A stretch of DNA of 64,000 bases from Clostridium sp. TW13 (lineage in GTDB: Bacteria > Bacillota > Clostridia > Clostridiales > Clostridiaceae): positions 3,388,516 to 3,452,515 of the forward strand of contig NZ_BROD01000001.1 in assembly GCF_024345225.1 (NCBI RefSeq). The letters run 5' to 3'. Positions 46,864-57,069 of the stretch are shown one piece after another; position 1 is the first letter of the stretch; the number at the start of each line of letters is the position of its first letter. Made by a program: the position numbers and the translations under genes. Below the pieces are notes generated by a model. That model did no database searches, was not told the DNA's origin, and saw only the letters and a list, made by a program, of their open reading frames with translations.

Positions 46864-48582
46864 TTATTTAAGCTTAAACTGATTTATTGTTTCAAACATA
46901 ACATTAACATTTTGTGATAATTTTTCCGCAGCTGTTGCAACTTCACTTGATGATTCTGACATCTGTTGAGTTGATGCACTTATTTCTTCTGATGAGGCTG
47001 CATTTTCTTCTGCAATTGCTGAAGAATTTTCAATTTTTTCTATTATTGCACCCTTATCTCCAGTAATTTTCTCCATAGCCCTACTTACTTTATTTATTTG
47101 TGGGATTATTTTTTCTACTGCTTGTACTATTTCTCTAAATGAAACTATTGAATTATCTATTCCTTCTATTTGCGCATTAATTGTACCACTTACATCTTTT
47201 GTAGTATTTATAACGACATTTGTCTCATTGGATATATCAAAAACCAATTTAGCTATTTCATCTGATGAGTCCTTACTTTGTTCAGCTAACGTCCTTATCT
47301 CATCAGCAACTACCGCAAAGCCTTTCCCAGCTTCACCGGCTCTAGCTGCTTCAATAGCAGCATTTAATGCCAATAGATTTGTTTGATCAGCTATACTGTT
47401 AATCAATGAAGTTATTTCATTAATCTGATTTACACTTAACACTAAATTGTTTACTTTTTCCGCTACAGTTTCAAAAGAATTATTCATATTATTAACTGAT
47501 ACTACTAATTCATGTAATTGAGTATTACTGCCATTAGCCATTAAGCTGACTTGTTGAGCTGTAGTATTAACATCATTTATAGATACTAAAACTGTATCTA
47601 TTGAGTCCCCAAAGTTGTTTAAAGAATTGGTCATTTCAACAAGTCCACCTGATTGAGAAGTAGACCCATCTGCAACTTGAGAAATGGCATTACTTACTTC
47701 TTGAGAAGTAGATGACATTTGGTCTGAAACTGCTGAAAGTGAGATTGCCTCCTTATTAATATCATCAGCTTTATTTTTTATTTCACTGATTATCTTGGAA
47801 ATAGACTCAACTGTAGAATTTAATGAACTATTCATTAATGCAAATTCATTAGTCCCGTCAGTATCTATATCAACATTTAAATTACCTTGAGATACCTGTT
47901 TTATTGCATTTATAAATTTCTTCAAAGAATTATTTATTAATGATAAAATTGCTAGAGATAATAAAGTTCCTATTACTAATAGAACTATAATAATTATAAT
48001 TAATAGTTTTTTTGCATTGTTAAAGTCTTTAGCTGATTTATCCTTTAATATTTCTGCTTGATCTTTATGGTATTGTGAAAGTGCTTTTATGCAATTAGCT
48101 AGATTAGTTCCTGCTTTTGTATTTGCATCAACAAAATCTTGATTAGGATTTTTTCCAATAGATCTTATATCCTTTAATTTATCTACAAAAACTGTATAAT
48201 CAGCAAAACTTTTTTTCAATTCCTTAGCTAAATTTTTACCTTTTTCATCAGGAATTGAAGAAATTTCTTCATCTATATCTTTATTCATAGTTGAAGATAG
48301 ACTATCCAAAGTGCTTATGTACTTTTCATCAAACTTTCTATCTGTTAATTTAGTTAAAGTATTACGAAGGTTTCCTGATGAACCATCTATCTCCCCAACC
48401 CTTGTAGCCCCTGCAAGTTGTATATTAGCCATTTCATTTACATTATTATTAATGTTGTTAAGCTTGATATAACTAATTGAACCAATAGATATTGTTGATG
48501 CTATAGCTAAAATAAAAAGTATTATTATCCCATAGCTTACCTTGAATCTTTTAAAGATTTTAATATTTATAAATTTATCCAT
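46864..48582 (-). CDS. Methyl-accepting chemotaxis protein
   Basis: 572 residues. TM1 (about 15-38), a helical extracellular sensor (about 40-185), TM2 (about 192-215), HAMP (about 216-268) and an MCP signalling domain. The hairpin tip is [19 protein letters not shown], in which Glu contacts CheA/CheW. The ligand is unknown. No other chemotaxis gene is nearby, so this is an orphan receptor. Confidence 0.95.
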   Translation of the reverse strand: MDKFINIKIFKRFKVSYGIIILFILAIASTISIGSISYIKLNNINNNVNEMANIQLAGATRVGEIDGSSGNLRNTLTKLTDRKFDEKYISTLDSLSSTMNKDIDEEISSIPDEKGKNLAKELKKSFADYTVFVDKLKDIRSIGKNPNQDFVDANTKAGTNLANCIKALSQYHKDQAEILKDKSAKDFNNAKKLLIIIIIVLLVIGTLLSLAILSLINNSLKKFINAIKQVSQGNLNVDIDTDGTNEFALMNSSLNSTVESISKIISEIKNKADDINKEAISLSAVSDQMSSTSQEVSNAISQVADGSTSQSGGLVEMTNSLNNFGDSIDTVLVSINDVNTTAQQVSLMANGSNTQLHELVVSVNNMNNSFETVAEKVNNLVLSVNQINEITSLINSIADQTNLLALNAAIEAARAGEAGKGFAVVADEIRTLAEQSKDSSDEIAKLVFDISNETNVVINTTKDVSGTINAQIEGIDNSIVSFREIVQAVEKIIPQINKVSRAMEKITGDKGAIIEKIENSSAIAEENAASSEEISASTQQMSESSSEVATAAEKLSQNVNVMFETINQFKLK

Positions 48583-48771
48583 AATATATTCCTCCTTAGT
48601 TTTATTATTAATTAAATCGTAAAAAATTGTAATTCCTTTATCATAAAATAGATACTATGGGAAATTTCCTAAAAAATCATAAAAATACTCAATTATATTA
48701 TTGTACTAAGTTGGTAACACTATTGATATACAAATATTCATAATCATTTGTAGAAAACTGCTTTCCAAAAT

Positions 48772-48842
48772 AAAAAAGTCTTTAAAATACCTACAACCGT
48801 TAATTATTAAAATTAACATTTTCTACAGATATCTTAAAGACT
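48772..48842 (-). terminator. Terminator of the CNNM/CorC gene
   Basis: AGTCTTTAAGATA pairs with TATTTTAAAGACT across a 40-nt loop, followed on minus by TTTTTATTTT. Confidence 0.8.
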
Positions 48843-48852
48843 AAAATTTTAA

Positions 48853-50181
48853 TTAACTTACTTCATTACTTTGTATATATAATTTAATTTTATCTATTCT
48901 CTTTTCTCTTACTTGCTGTATTTTAAAGATATTATTATCAATTTCTATAGTACGCTTTTCATCCTCGTCTGGTATTTCCCCTATTATATCAATTAGCAAT
49001 CCACTAATAGTCTCATGACTTTCTGAATTTAAATTAAGCGCTAATTGGTCATTTATATCATCAATTGGAACTTGTCCATCAATGATAAAAGTGCCTTCAT
49101 CAACCTTCTCTATCTGAGGTTCATCATCATCGTACTCATCTTCTATATTTCCCATTACTTCTTCAATTAAATCTTCAATAGTAGCTATTCCTGAAAAACC
49201 ACCATATTCATCTATTAAGACAGCGATGTGCCTTTTAGATTGTTGCAATTCTTTAAATAGCTCATCAATTTTTTTACTTTCAGGTACAAAGTATGGTTCG
49301 TGTAATATCTCTTTTATATTTACATTCTCAAAGCCATGCTTTCTAGCTTCTATTATAAAGTCCTTTATATATAAGATTCCAATGATGTTATCCCTATCTT
49401 CTTCGTATACTGGAATTCTTGAATATTTCATTTGAAGTAACTCATCTAAATAATCATTCAAGGAATCATTTATATCAACTGAATATACATCTATTCTTGG
49501 TGTCATAACTTCCCTAGCTATCTTATCATCAAACTCAAATATACTGTTGATCATTTCCTTTTCTGTCTCATTGAAAACACCATCTTCTTGACCAGCTTCC
49601 ACCAATGATCTAATTTCTTCTTCTGATACTTTTTCTTCTATATCTCCAACTTTTATGCCTGTCATTTTTAATAATAAAGCTGTTGATAAAGTAAGAACTT
49701 TTATAAAAGGTGAGGCAATCTTTGAAAGAAATAAAATTGGTTTTACAGCAAACATAGCAATAACTTCTGACTGCTGTAGTGCTACTCTCTTAGGATATAA
49801 CTCTCCAAACACTAAAGTCACATATGACAAAATAATAGTTACAATAACCAATGCTATTTGACTTCCATAAGGTACATTAACTTTTTCTAAAGCCTTCCCA
49901 AATTGAACTGATATACCTGTAGCTGCAGATGCACTGGCAAAGAAACTTGCAAGAGTAATGCCTACTTGTATAGTTGATAAAAATTTGGTTGGTTCTTTAA
50001 AAAGTTTTTCTAATAATAGTGCCTTTTTATTTCCTTGTTCAGCCAACATCTTTACTTTATTCTTATTCAAAGAAACTATGGCCATCTCTGCTGATGCAAA
50101 AAAAGCATTTATCGCTGTTAAAATAATCAATAATATGATTTGTAGTAAAATACTTGAACTCGATTCCGGGCTCGCTTCCAC
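48853..50181 (-). CDS. CNNM/CorC-family (hemolysin-like) transporter
   Basis: 442 residues. DUF21 membrane domain (about 8-185, with FFASAEMAIVSLNKNKV), a CBS pair (about 215-335) and a C-terminal CorC_HlyC domain (about 350-440). The family (UPF0053, TlyC) exports or senses Mg2+/Co2+ rather than acting as a hemolysin. A GTG start at 50181 is preferred over an ATG at 50232: GAGGAG and GGAG lie just before it, and nothing is visible upstream of the ATG. Confidence 0.9.
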   Translation of the reverse strand: MEASPESSSSILLQIILLIILTAINAFFASAEMAIVSLNKNKVKMLAEQGNKKALLLEKLFKEPTKFLSTIQVGITLASFFASASAATGISVQFGKALEKVNVPYGSQIALVIVTIILSYVTLVFGELYPKRVALQQSEVIAMFAVKPILFLSKIASPFIKVLTLSTALLLKMTGIKVGDIEEKVSEEEIRSLVEAGQEDGVFNETEKEMINSIFEFDDKIAREVMTPRIDVYSVDINDSLNDYLDELLQMKYSRIPVYEEDRDNIIGILYIKDFIIEARKHGFENVNIKEILHEPYFVPESKKIDELFKELQQSKRHIAVLIDEYGGFSGIATIEDLIEEVMGNIEDEYDDDEPQIEKVDEGTFIIDGQVPIDDINDQLALNLNSESHETISGLLIDIIGEIPDEDEKRTIEIDNNIFKIQQVREKRIDKIKLYIQSNEVS

Positions 50182-50270
50182 GTTAACTCCAACTCCTCTT
50201 TTTATAATATATATACATTTATATGGTAACATACAAATAATATTCTATCAACGAGAGCATTAATGATAAA

Positions 50271-50312
50271 AAATAAGAACTAGGCAGTTTTTAAAGGCTT
50301 GCCCCAGTTCTT
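50271..50312 (-). terminator. Terminator of the methionine operon
   Basis: On minus, AAGAACTGGGGCA pairs with TGCCTAGTTCTT and is followed by ATTTTTT. It is about 135 nt after the stop codon of 50449. Confidence 0.7.
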
Positions 50313-50448
50313 TAGATAGCAGATTACTATTTGTTTATATACCCTCTGTTTTAGTTAAATAATAGCTTTTTTTAACCAAAGTTAATTGTGAACATTTCCC
50401 TCACTTTCTTTTCACACAATATTAATTCCTCTTATTTACTGCTTTATA

Positions 50449-51582
50449 TTAGATAATCGCTTTTTCAAAACTCTCAATCAAATCCTCAATATCCTCAAGT
50501 CCTACAGAAACTCTAATAAGAGTATCAGTTACTCCAAGCTTTTCTCTTTCCTCTCTTGGTATGGCTGCATGACTCATCTTAACTGGGTAAGATACTATGG
50601 TTTCAACCCCGCCTAAACTTACTGCTACTGCAGCATTGTTTATATACTTTAGAAAATACTTTGTTTTCCCTATGTCTTTAAACTTAAATGAAAACACTGC
50701 ACCACCACCCTTGGCTTGAGACAAATGTACCTCTCTTCCTGGATGCCCTTCTAAACTTGGGTAATAGACCTTTTCTACATCTTCCCTTTGACTTAACCAT
50801 TTTACTAATGCTTCTGCACTTTTTTGTGCTTCTATAAGTCTTACCTTTAGAGTTTTTAAACCTCTTATAAGTAACCAACAATCTTGAGGTCCAAGTACTG
50901 CTCCAAAGGTATTTTGCACTTGATAAACCCTGTCACTTATTTCTTTATCCTTTGTAACCACAAGTCCTGATATAACATCGCTATGCCCACCTATAAATTT
51001 TGTGGCACTATGCACAACTATATCCGCTCCTAATTCTAAAGGCTTTTGTAAAAGTGGAGACATAAATGTGTTATCTACAATTACTAAGGCTGCTGATTTC
51101 TTTGCAATCTTTACTGCTTCTCTTATATCTGTTACCTTAAGCAATGGATTTGAAGGTGTCTCAAGATATATTGCTTTTGTATTTTCTTTTATTGCTCCTT
51201 CAATCTCTTGAAGATTACTAGCGTCAACAAAGGTATGCTCTATAGCAAATCTAGAAAATAACTTTGTCACCGCTCTATAGGTTCCTCCATAAACATCACC
51301 ACAGATTACAATGTGATCCCCAGCTGAGAAAATACTAAGCACTGAGCAAATGGCTGCCATTCCAGAAGCAAAGGCAAACCCTCTGTCCCCTCCTTCTAAC
51401 TCAGCAATTAAATTTTCAAGGACATCCCTAGTTGGATTCCCTGATCTTGAATAATCGTACTTACCAAAATTATCAATATCAAATTGGTGGTAGGTTGATG
51501 CTTGATATATTGGCGTACTTAGTGCTCCTGTTACATTATCTATACTTCCTTCTGAATGAATTAATAGTGTTCCTGTTCTCAT
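50449..51582 (-). CDS. metC: Cystathionine beta-lyase type PLP enzyme
   Basis: 377 residues, Cys/Met metabolism PLP family. The Schiff-base Lys is in SATKFIGGHSD; YDYSRSGNPTRD and ETPSNPLLKVTD are family motifs. The neighbour and the upstream S-box argue for the cystathionine-to-homocysteine step (metC), but gamma-lyase specificity cannot be excluded from sequence. It is 2 nt after the first gene of the operon, as in B. subtilis metIC. Confidence 0.82.
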   Translation of the reverse strand: MRTGTLLIHSEGSIDNVTGALSTPIYQASTYHQFDIDNFGKYDYSRSGNPTRDVLENLIAELEGGDRGFAFASGMAAICSVLSIFSAGDHIVICGDVYGGTYRAVTKLFSRFAIEHTFVDASNLQEIEGAIKENTKAIYLETPSNPLLKVTDIREAVKIAKKSAALVIVDNTFMSPLLQKPLELGADIVVHSATKFIGGHSDVISGLVVTKDKEISDRVYQVQNTFGAVLGPQDCWLLIRGLKTLKVRLIEAQKSAEALVKWLSQREDVEKVYYPSLEGHPGREVHLSQAKGGGAVFSFKFKDIGKTKYFLKYINNAAVAVSLGGVETIVSYPVKMSHAAIPREEREKLGVTDTLIRVSVGLEDIEDLIESFEKAII

Positions 51583-51584
51583 GG

Positions 51585-52736
51585 TTAAGCCCCCTTTATT
51601 GCTCTTTCTAAATCTTGAATTAAATCTTGTACATTTTCTATTCCAACTGACAATCTCAAAAGATATTCATCTACCCCAAGTCTAATCTTAAGCTCCTCTG
51701 GTACCTCTGCATGAGTTTGAGTAAATGGATATGTAATCAAAGTATCTACTCCCCCTAAACTTTCTGCAAAAGATACTACCTTAACGTTATTTAGAATTTG
51801 CTCCACAAGATTTTTATCTTTAACCCTAAATGATAGTGTTGTTCCAAAGCCTGAACTTTGAGATTTATTTATTTCATATCCATCACCATCTTCTAAACCA
51901 ACATAATACACATCTTCTATTTCATCTTGTTGTTTTAACCATTTTGCAATAACTATAGCATTTTCTTGGCCTCTATCTAATCTAATATGCAAGGTCTTTA
52001 TGCCTCTTAATACAAGCCATGCCTCAAAGGCTCCTAAGGTTGCACCTGTAGATTTTTGAATAAATCTTAATCTTTGTATCACTTTTTCATCATTTGCAAC
52101 AAGAAAACCTGCTAGTAAATCATTATGTCCGCCAAGATATTTTGTACCACTGTGAACAACTAAATCAGCTCCCAACTCTAATGGCTTTTGATAATATGGA
52201 GTTAGAAATGTATTGTCCACTATTAGAAGCAAATCATTCTTCTTAGCAATTGCACTTACTCCTCTTATGTCTGTTACTCTCATAGATGGATTTGATGGAG
52301 TTTCTATGTAAATTGCCTTTGTACTTTCCTTCACTGCTGACTCTATAGCTTTTAGGTCTCTAGTATCAACAAAGGTTGCCTCTATGCCTAATTCATGATA
52401 TATCTCACTAAATAATCTAAAAGTACCCCCATATAAATCCTCTGAAACAATAACATGATCCCCAGCTTTAAAAAGATGGATGCTACAAGTAATCGCTCCA
52501 AGACCTGTAGAAAAAGCTAAACCTTCCTTTCCACCTTCCAGATTGGCAACAGTCTTTTCTAGCTCCTCTACTGTTGGATTTTGTAGTCTTGAATAATCAT
52601 ATCCAGTACTTCTGTTTAACCCCAAATGTTTAAATGTTGCTGTTTGATAAATTGGAAAACTAATTGCTCCAGTTCGTTCATCTCCACCTGAAGCTCCTCT
52701 TACCGCCTTTGTCTCGAATAAATGTTTTTCACTCAT
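51585..52736 (-). CDS. metI: Cystathionine gamma-synthase / O-acetylhomoserine sulfhydrylase type enzyme
   Basis: 383 residues, the same PLP family as its downstream neighbour. The Lys lies in SGTKYLGGHND, with YDYSRLQNPTVEELE upstream. It is the first gene behind the SAM riboswitch, the position of metI in Firmicutes, so it likely joins activated homoserine with cysteine or sulfide. Exact specificity is uncertain. Confidence 0.82.
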   Translation of the reverse strand: MSEKHLFETKAVRGASGGDERTGAISFPIYQTATFKHLGLNRSTGYDYSRLQNPTVEELEKTVANLEGGKEGLAFSTGLGAITCSIHLFKAGDHVIVSEDLYGGTFRLFSEIYHELGIEATFVDTRDLKAIESAVKESTKAIYIETPSNPSMRVTDIRGVSAIAKKNDLLLIVDNTFLTPYYQKPLELGADLVVHSGTKYLGGHNDLLAGFLVANDEKVIQRLRFIQKSTGATLGAFEAWLVLRGIKTLHIRLDRGQENAIVIAKWLKQQDEIEDVYYVGLEDGDGYEINKSQSSGFGTTLSFRVKDKNLVEQILNNVKVVSFAESLGGVDTLITYPFTQTHAEVPEELKIRLGVDEYLLRLSVGIENVQDLIQDLERAIKGA

Positions 52737-52762
52737 TTTTTTGCCCCCTTTATTTTTTGCAT

Positions 52763-52795
52763 CAAAAAAGCCACTTCTTTAGATAAGAAGTGGCT
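52763..52795 (-). terminator. Riboswitch-controlled terminator
   Basis: On minus, AGCCACTTCTT pairs with AAGAAGTGGCT (5-nt loop), then TTTTTG. Its ascending arm and loop contain CTTCTTATCT, complementary to AGATAAGAAG in the aptamer P1, giving the antiterminator. Confidence 0.9.
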
Positions 52796-52830
52796 AAAAA
52801 TAGTCATAATTATAGACATAACGAGTCTAT

Positions 52831-52944
52831 TACTCTTCTTATCTGTCAGGATAATCCTGCAGGATTTAGCACCACATAATATTAATGATCTATTACAGGT
52901 TGCTGGGTTTCATAGGGCCAGTCCCTCCACCGCTCTTAATAAGA
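52831..52944 (-). promoter_or_regulatory. SAM-I (S-box) riboswitch aptamer
   Basis: The canonical S-box core is visible on minus: AAGAGcGGTGGAGGGACTGG, then CCCTATGAAACCCAGCAACC, then GGTGCTAAATCC, and a closing GACAGATAAG. P1 is formed by the two ends. When SAM is bound, P1 holds and the terminator at 52763-52795 forms; without SAM the message continues into metI-metC. Confidence 0.97.
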
Positions 52945-53008
52945 TATTCAATATTAAATTTTATTTTATAACTGTAACAATATAATTACGTTTGAGTTAT
53001 TAGATTTA

Positions 53009-53036
53009 ATTATAATCTTATTGAATGTATTGTCAA
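53009..53036 (-). promoter_or_regulatory. Promoter of the S-box methionine operon (TTGACA-16-TATAAT)
   Basis: Consensus -35 and -10 hexamers on minus with a 16-nt spacer; predicted leader about 265 nt. Confidence 0.85.
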
Positions 53037-53073
53037 GAACTATTACACTTAATAGGTAAATTAATATAATTTA

Positions 53074-54126
53074 TTATAAAGATACACTGTGTCTACTAAA
53101 TAGAGTAGCTAAAGATGAAAATATAACTGCAAATACTAGCAAAACGATTAATGACGAAATGATGCGATCACTTCCATTTTCTATAAACCTAGTCCCTTTT
53201 ATCATCCATCTTATTGGCGTAATATTGCTAATTGCTTGAAGTACTGTTGGCATTTTTTCATAAGGAAGAAATCCTCCTCCAATTAAAGCTAAAATGAAAC
53301 CAATAGCTGATGAAAACATATTAGCATATAAATCTTTTTTAAATAAGCATGCTATTAAGGTTCCAAAGCTTGTGGTAACAAGTACTATAACCAACCCAAA
53401 TAGCAGCAAATTCAATAATGAAATATTCATATTTATTTGTAACATAGTTGCTAATATAAAAGTTACTGCTAACTGTATATAGCACAAGCAATAATTAAAC
53501 AAAACGTTCCCAATAATATATTGCCACCTTTTGTTTGGTGATGATTTATACCTAAATAAGATATTATCCTCTTTATCTTTAATAAGTAATGCCCCATTAA
53601 CTACTGCCATTATTAACAAGACTGTAGATAAAAGTGATACTACATTTTCAGCTTTTGATAGTTGCCCTTCTGTTAGAGATTTATTAATATCTTTAAAACT
53701 TATAGGCTTATTTGTTTGTATTGTTCCTTTAATTAAGTCTTTAACTACAACAAGTGTATTTTCCTCTTGTGATGTATATATTGTAAAATATCCATCTATA
53801 TCTGCCAATACTTGCTTATCTATTGGTTTTTTCACTGTAATAGATGCAGCATATTTTCCATTTAATATATCAGTATTTATGTTTTCTTTATTTGCTTCTT
53901 TTATATTAATTCCTTTCGTAGACTTTAATAACGATATTAAATTTTCTGTATTTTTATCATGAAAATCATTAATTAATGCTATATTAACAGAGATTGCTGA
54001 AGAGTTACTGATAACTATTGATAATAATATTACCACTATTGGTAATAGAAGATTTATAAAAAACTTTCTTTTATCTTTTAAACTTCTTTTCAAATTTGTT
54101 CTAAAAACCAATAACACGATATTCAT
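53074..54126 (-). CDS. ABC-2 type transporter permease (second subunit)
   Basis: 350 residues. One N-terminal membrane helix, an extracytoplasmic domain (about 45-170), and then five to six membrane segments. It is the larger ABC-2 permease. Its start shares a base with the stop codon of the other permease (TAATG), so both are coupled. Probable exporter of a drug, peptide or lipid; substrate unknown. Confidence 0.87.
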   Translation of the reverse strand: MNIVLLVFRTNLKRSLKDKRKFFINLLLPIVVILLSIVISNSSAISVNIALINDFHDKNTENLISLLKSTKGINIKEANKENINTDILNGKYAASITVKKPIDKQVLADIDGYFTIYTSQEENTLVVVKDLIKGTIQTNKPISFKDINKSLTEGQLSKAENVVSLLSTVLLIMAVVNGALLIKDKEDNILFRYKSSPNKRWQYIIGNVLFNYCLCYIQLAVTFILATMLQINMNISLLNLLLFGLVIVLVTTSFGTLIACLFKKDLYANMFSSAIGFILALIGGGFLPYEKMPTVLQAISNITPIRWMIKGTRFIENGSDRIISSLIVLLVFAVIFSSLATLFSRHSVSL

Positions 54127-54872
54127 TATAGAAAAGCCTCCTTTTTAAAAGTTACTACAGACAATAATGTGAAAAATGCTCCTATTACAATTGTTACTAT
54201 AGATACATTAATGTATAATGACAGATTGTTGTCATATAACATTTGCATTACTGCCCTATTTGCCCAAGTTAAGGGTGATATATAACTTAACTTTTCAAAT
54301 GTAACACCTAATGAACCTACTGGGAAAAAAGCTCCTCCTAAGAACCCCATTAAATTTAACGGAATCATCAATACAGTCTTTATTCTCTTGAAATCTTGAA
54401 AACTAATTCCAATAAAAATTCCTATAGCAGTTATCATAAATGTTTCAAATGATAATAAAGCTGCTAATTTATACAATCCTTGTCCTAATTTCAGGTTCAA
54501 TAAAAATTGTAATATTACTAATAAAAATACATTGTATAGTGATACCACTACAAAGGCTGAAATCACCTTTGAAATTATAATACTTCTCTTATTAATTGGT
54601 GAAATTAAAAATCTATAAGAAACTTTATTTATACTTTCATCTTTAGCCAAATATGCCATGGTAATTATAAAATTCAATATAAAAAATGGTAATGTTACTA
54701 TGGTGTAATAAGTATATGAAGTTATATTTTTGTCTCCCGTAAATAACTTTGAAGATATATAACCTAGAAGTAATATCGATACCATTGGATAAATTATGCT
54801 ATATATAAGTAAAAAGAAATCCTTCATTGTTCTTTTAACATAAAAATGTGTTAAAATTCTAATTTCATTCAT
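54126..54872 (-). CDS. ABC-2 type transporter permease (first subunit)
   Basis: 248 residues with six membrane segments, ABC-2 family. It pairs with the 53074 permease and the ATPase at 54886, 13 nt away. Confidence 0.87.
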   Translation of the reverse strand: MNEIRILTHFYVKRTMKDFFLLIYSIIYPMVSILLLGYISSKLFTGDKNITSYTYYTIVTLPFFILNFIITMAYLAKDESINKVSYRFLISPINKRSIIISKVISAFVVVSLYNVFLLVILQFLLNLKLGQGLYKLAALLSFETFMITAIGIFIGISFQDFKRIKTVLMIPLNLMGFLGGAFFPVGSLGVTFEKLSYISPLTWANRAVMQMLYDNNLSLYINVSIVTIVIGAFFTLLSVVTFKKEAFL

Positions 54873-54885
54873 AATCTTTCCTCCA

Positions 54886-55638
54886 CTAATCTCTTAATGC
54901 CTTTCCAGTCAAGTTTAAAAATATCTCTTCTAAAGACGTTTGTTCATCTTTATTCTTAGAATACTTTTGTTTAAGTTCCTCCTTATTTCCTTCCTCAATA
55001 ATTTTACCTTCATCCATTATTACAATTCTTGAACATACTGCTTCTACCTCTTCCATATAGTGAGAAGTATAAATTACAGTAACTCCAGATTTATTTAAAG
55101 TCTTTACTTCTTCTAAAATATGATTTCTTGACTGTGGATCAATACCAACAGTAGGTTCATCCATTATAATCAACCTTGGTTTGTGAGCTATAGCACAAGC
55201 TATATTTAATCTTCTTTTCATTCCACCAGAGAATGAAGGTGGATTCTCATGCCTTCTATCCCAAAGCTCAACAAACTCTAATGCTTCTTTTACACACTTC
55301 TTAAGTTGCTCACCTCTTATCCCATATAAACTACAAAAAAACTTTACATTATCATAAGCGGACAAATCATTAAACAAAGATAAATCTTGAGGGACTACTC
55401 CTAATGATTTTTTGAACTTTTTATCAATCTTTCTTATGTCTTCCCCCATATACTTAATCTTTCCTTCATCTGGTGATAAAACTGTTGAAATCATATTGAT
55501 ACTTGTACTCTTACCAGCTCCATTTGGTCCTAAAAGACCTAGAACTTCACCTTCATTAATCCCAAAAGAAATACCTTGCACAGCTTTCTTATCTTTATAA
55601 CCTTTTTTCAAATTTTCTACTTCTAATATTCTATTCAT
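54886..55638 (-). CDS. ABC transporter ATPase (DrrA/CcmA-like exporter family)
   Basis: 250 residues: Walker A GPNGAGKST, signature SFSGGMKRRL, Walker B LIIMDEPTVGIDP, H-loop YTSHYMEE. The short C-terminal region matches ATPases of multidrug or bacteriocin-type ABC-2 exporters. It is downstream of the PadR regulator, which probably controls the three genes. Confidence 0.92.
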   Translation of the reverse strand: MNRILEVENLKKGYKDKKAVQGISFGINEGEVLGLLGPNGAGKSTSINMISTVLSPDEGKIKYMGEDIRKIDKKFKKSLGVVPQDLSLFNDLSAYDNVKFFCSLYGIRGEQLKKCVKEALEFVELWDRRHENPPSFSGGMKRRLNIACAIAHKPRLIIMDEPTVGIDPQSRNHILEEVKTLNKSGVTVIYTSHYMEEVEAVCSRIVIMDEGKIIEEGNKEELKQKYSKNKDEQTSLEEIFLNLTGKALRD

Positions 55639-55734
55639 TTCTATCTCTCCTTATATATATTTGAGTATTTAGCACTGAATATTCAATCTTGGATATCTAA
55701 TCATAATAAATGGGCTTCCGCCCTATTTATGTAT

Positions 55735-56460
55735 CTAATTATCATTTTGATTTTTTAGCAAATTAACTATCTGATTAACCAAATCATCTATTTGATCCGG
55801 ATTATCTTTCATCCTTTTCTTCATGATATCTAAATTCTTTTGAAACTCTCTATTCATACTGCAAGTTCGTTTATCATCAATCTCTTCAAATGCTATAGAT
55901 TTAATTAAATTTTCTTGTCCACCACTTATTATCATACATTTATCTAATTCTTCTAATAAAGCTTCATGCCACTTTATCTGATTTTCTAAGTTAGTTATTG
56001 ATATATCAAAAGTTAAGATATCTAGTTTTGTGGAATTATCAAGAACTTTAACTTCTTTGCCCTGTTTCCACCAAGTAACTTGAGCTTTTAATTCTTCAAT
56101 ATGCTTATTTACAAGCTCTATTACTTCTTCCTTAGGAAGCTTGTTTATAAAAGTCCAACTCTCAAATTTTTCTGATTCAACTGGCCAGATTGGCTTTAAA
56201 AGTTCTTCTTTAGTTAGCTTTACTAATTCTTGCTCTCCTTTTTTATTAATACCATAGATTTTTCTAACTCTCGCTCCCGTTCTTTCTTCTCTAACAGTAT
56301 CAATAAATCCATCTTTCTCTAAGCTTGCTAAAGCATAATATATAGAGCCTGATTTGACCTTCGCCCATTTATCAATGCCAACAAATTCTACAAACCTTTG
56401 TATCTCATATCCATGTGTTTCTTTCACACTCAGATAATACAGTATAAGTGCCTTTACCAT
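55735..56460 (-). CDS. PadR-family transcriptional regulator
   Basis: 241 residues. N-terminal winged helix of PadR (about 1-90: VKALILYYLSVKETHGYEIQ, then GSIYYALASLEKDGFI) and a helical Vir_act_alpha-C-like dimerisation domain. The start at 56460 has GGAGG about 6 nt upstream; the 57 upstream codons to 56631 cover the promoter and are not coding. PadR proteins usually repress adjacent ABC exporter genes until a ligand arrives. Confidence 0.92.
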   Translation of the reverse strand: MVKALILYYLSVKETHGYEIQRFVEFVGIDKWAKVKSGSIYYALASLEKDGFIDTVREERTGARVRKIYGINKKGEQELVKLTKEELLKPIWPVESEKFESWTFINKLPKEEVIELVNKHIEELKAQVTWWKQGKEVKVLDNSTKLDILTFDISITNLENQIKWHEALLEELDKCMIISGGQENLIKSIAFEEIDDKRTCSMNREFQKNLDIMKKRMKDNPDQIDDLVNQIVNLLKNQNDN

Positions 56461-56499
56461 TTTTACCTCCATAATATCCAAGACTAAATATATTTTCAT

Positions 56500-56526
56500 A
56501 TTATACCTATACTTGTATATTGTCAA
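56500..56526 (-). promoter_or_regulatory. padR promoter with TATAC-AA-GTATA operator
   Basis: TTGACA (56521-56526), a 15-nt spacer and TATAAT (56500-56505) on minus. The spacer contains the palindrome TATACAAGTATA, the style of PadR operators, so autoregulation is likely. Confidence 0.65.
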
Positions 56527-56535
56527 TAAAATATT

Positions 56536-56700
56536 TAGATATCTGAAAATAAATACCAATTCCAAATATGGGATGGATATCTTTAGTTGGCAAAAAAACA
56601 GGCTCCGCAGATAGCAAGGCTGTCTAAGCATTCTGTGGACGAGTAGAAGGTCAAATAGACTATCATATGGACTTATCTATTTTTTAAATATGACTTATTT
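56536..56700. repeat. Dispersed repeat, copy D, interrupted
   Basis: The left half (ATCTGAAAATAAATACCAAT to GGATATCTTT) matches copy A. The right part (ATAGACTATCATATGGACTT to ATGACTT) matches the end of copy E. About 75-90 bp of unrelated sequence, including CAGGCTCCGCAGATAGC, separates them. Confidence 0.55.
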
Positions 56701-56708
56701 CCATATGT

Positions 56709-57041
56709 CTAAAAAGCAATAACATATAATATTACAAGTGCTAAAGAAATAATAAACCTTATTATGTGGTGCTTAATATTTATATGCCCATATAACTTAA
56801 ATCCGTTGTTAATAGCTGCAATATGAATGCATAATAAGCCTAAAATTAAAACCCAAGTTGTCTCCCTGTCCACAAGATATCCCATGTCAATTGCTACAAT
56901 TACAAGAGCTGCCCCCACTGCCATCAATATATTAGCCCAAAGGTTAACCTGTTTCTTTTTAAGTTGCAGAACACATGGAATTATTGTTAATCCACCATAG
57001 GTTATACCTAAACAAAATACAATCAATTGTAAGAACTCCAT
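56709..57041 (-). CDS. Small four-helix membrane protein, unknown
   Basis: 110 residues with four predicted membrane segments; one inner loop is QLKKKQVNLWAN. I recognise no family. It lies 28 nt downstream of the PTPS-like gene on the same strand, so it may be the last gene of the XrtG operon. Confidence 0.65.
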   Translation of the reverse strand: MEFLQLIVFCLGITYGGLTIIPCVLQLKKKQVNLWANILMAVGAALVIVAIDMGYLVDRETTWVLILGLLCIHIAAINNGFKLYGHINIKHHIIRFIISLALVILYVIAF

Positions 57042-57069
57042 AAAATCCTCCCTCTCTTAAATTTATAAC

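Noticed and set aside
55707..55730. AAATAGGGC/GCCCATTT hairpin as padR terminator
   Set aside because: No T-tract follows, and read-through into the ABC genes would make sense for one operon.
55735..56631. Longer 298-codon version of the PadR gene
   Set aside because: The extra 57 codons cover the TTGACA/TATAAT promoter, and GGAGG lies before the ATG at 56460.
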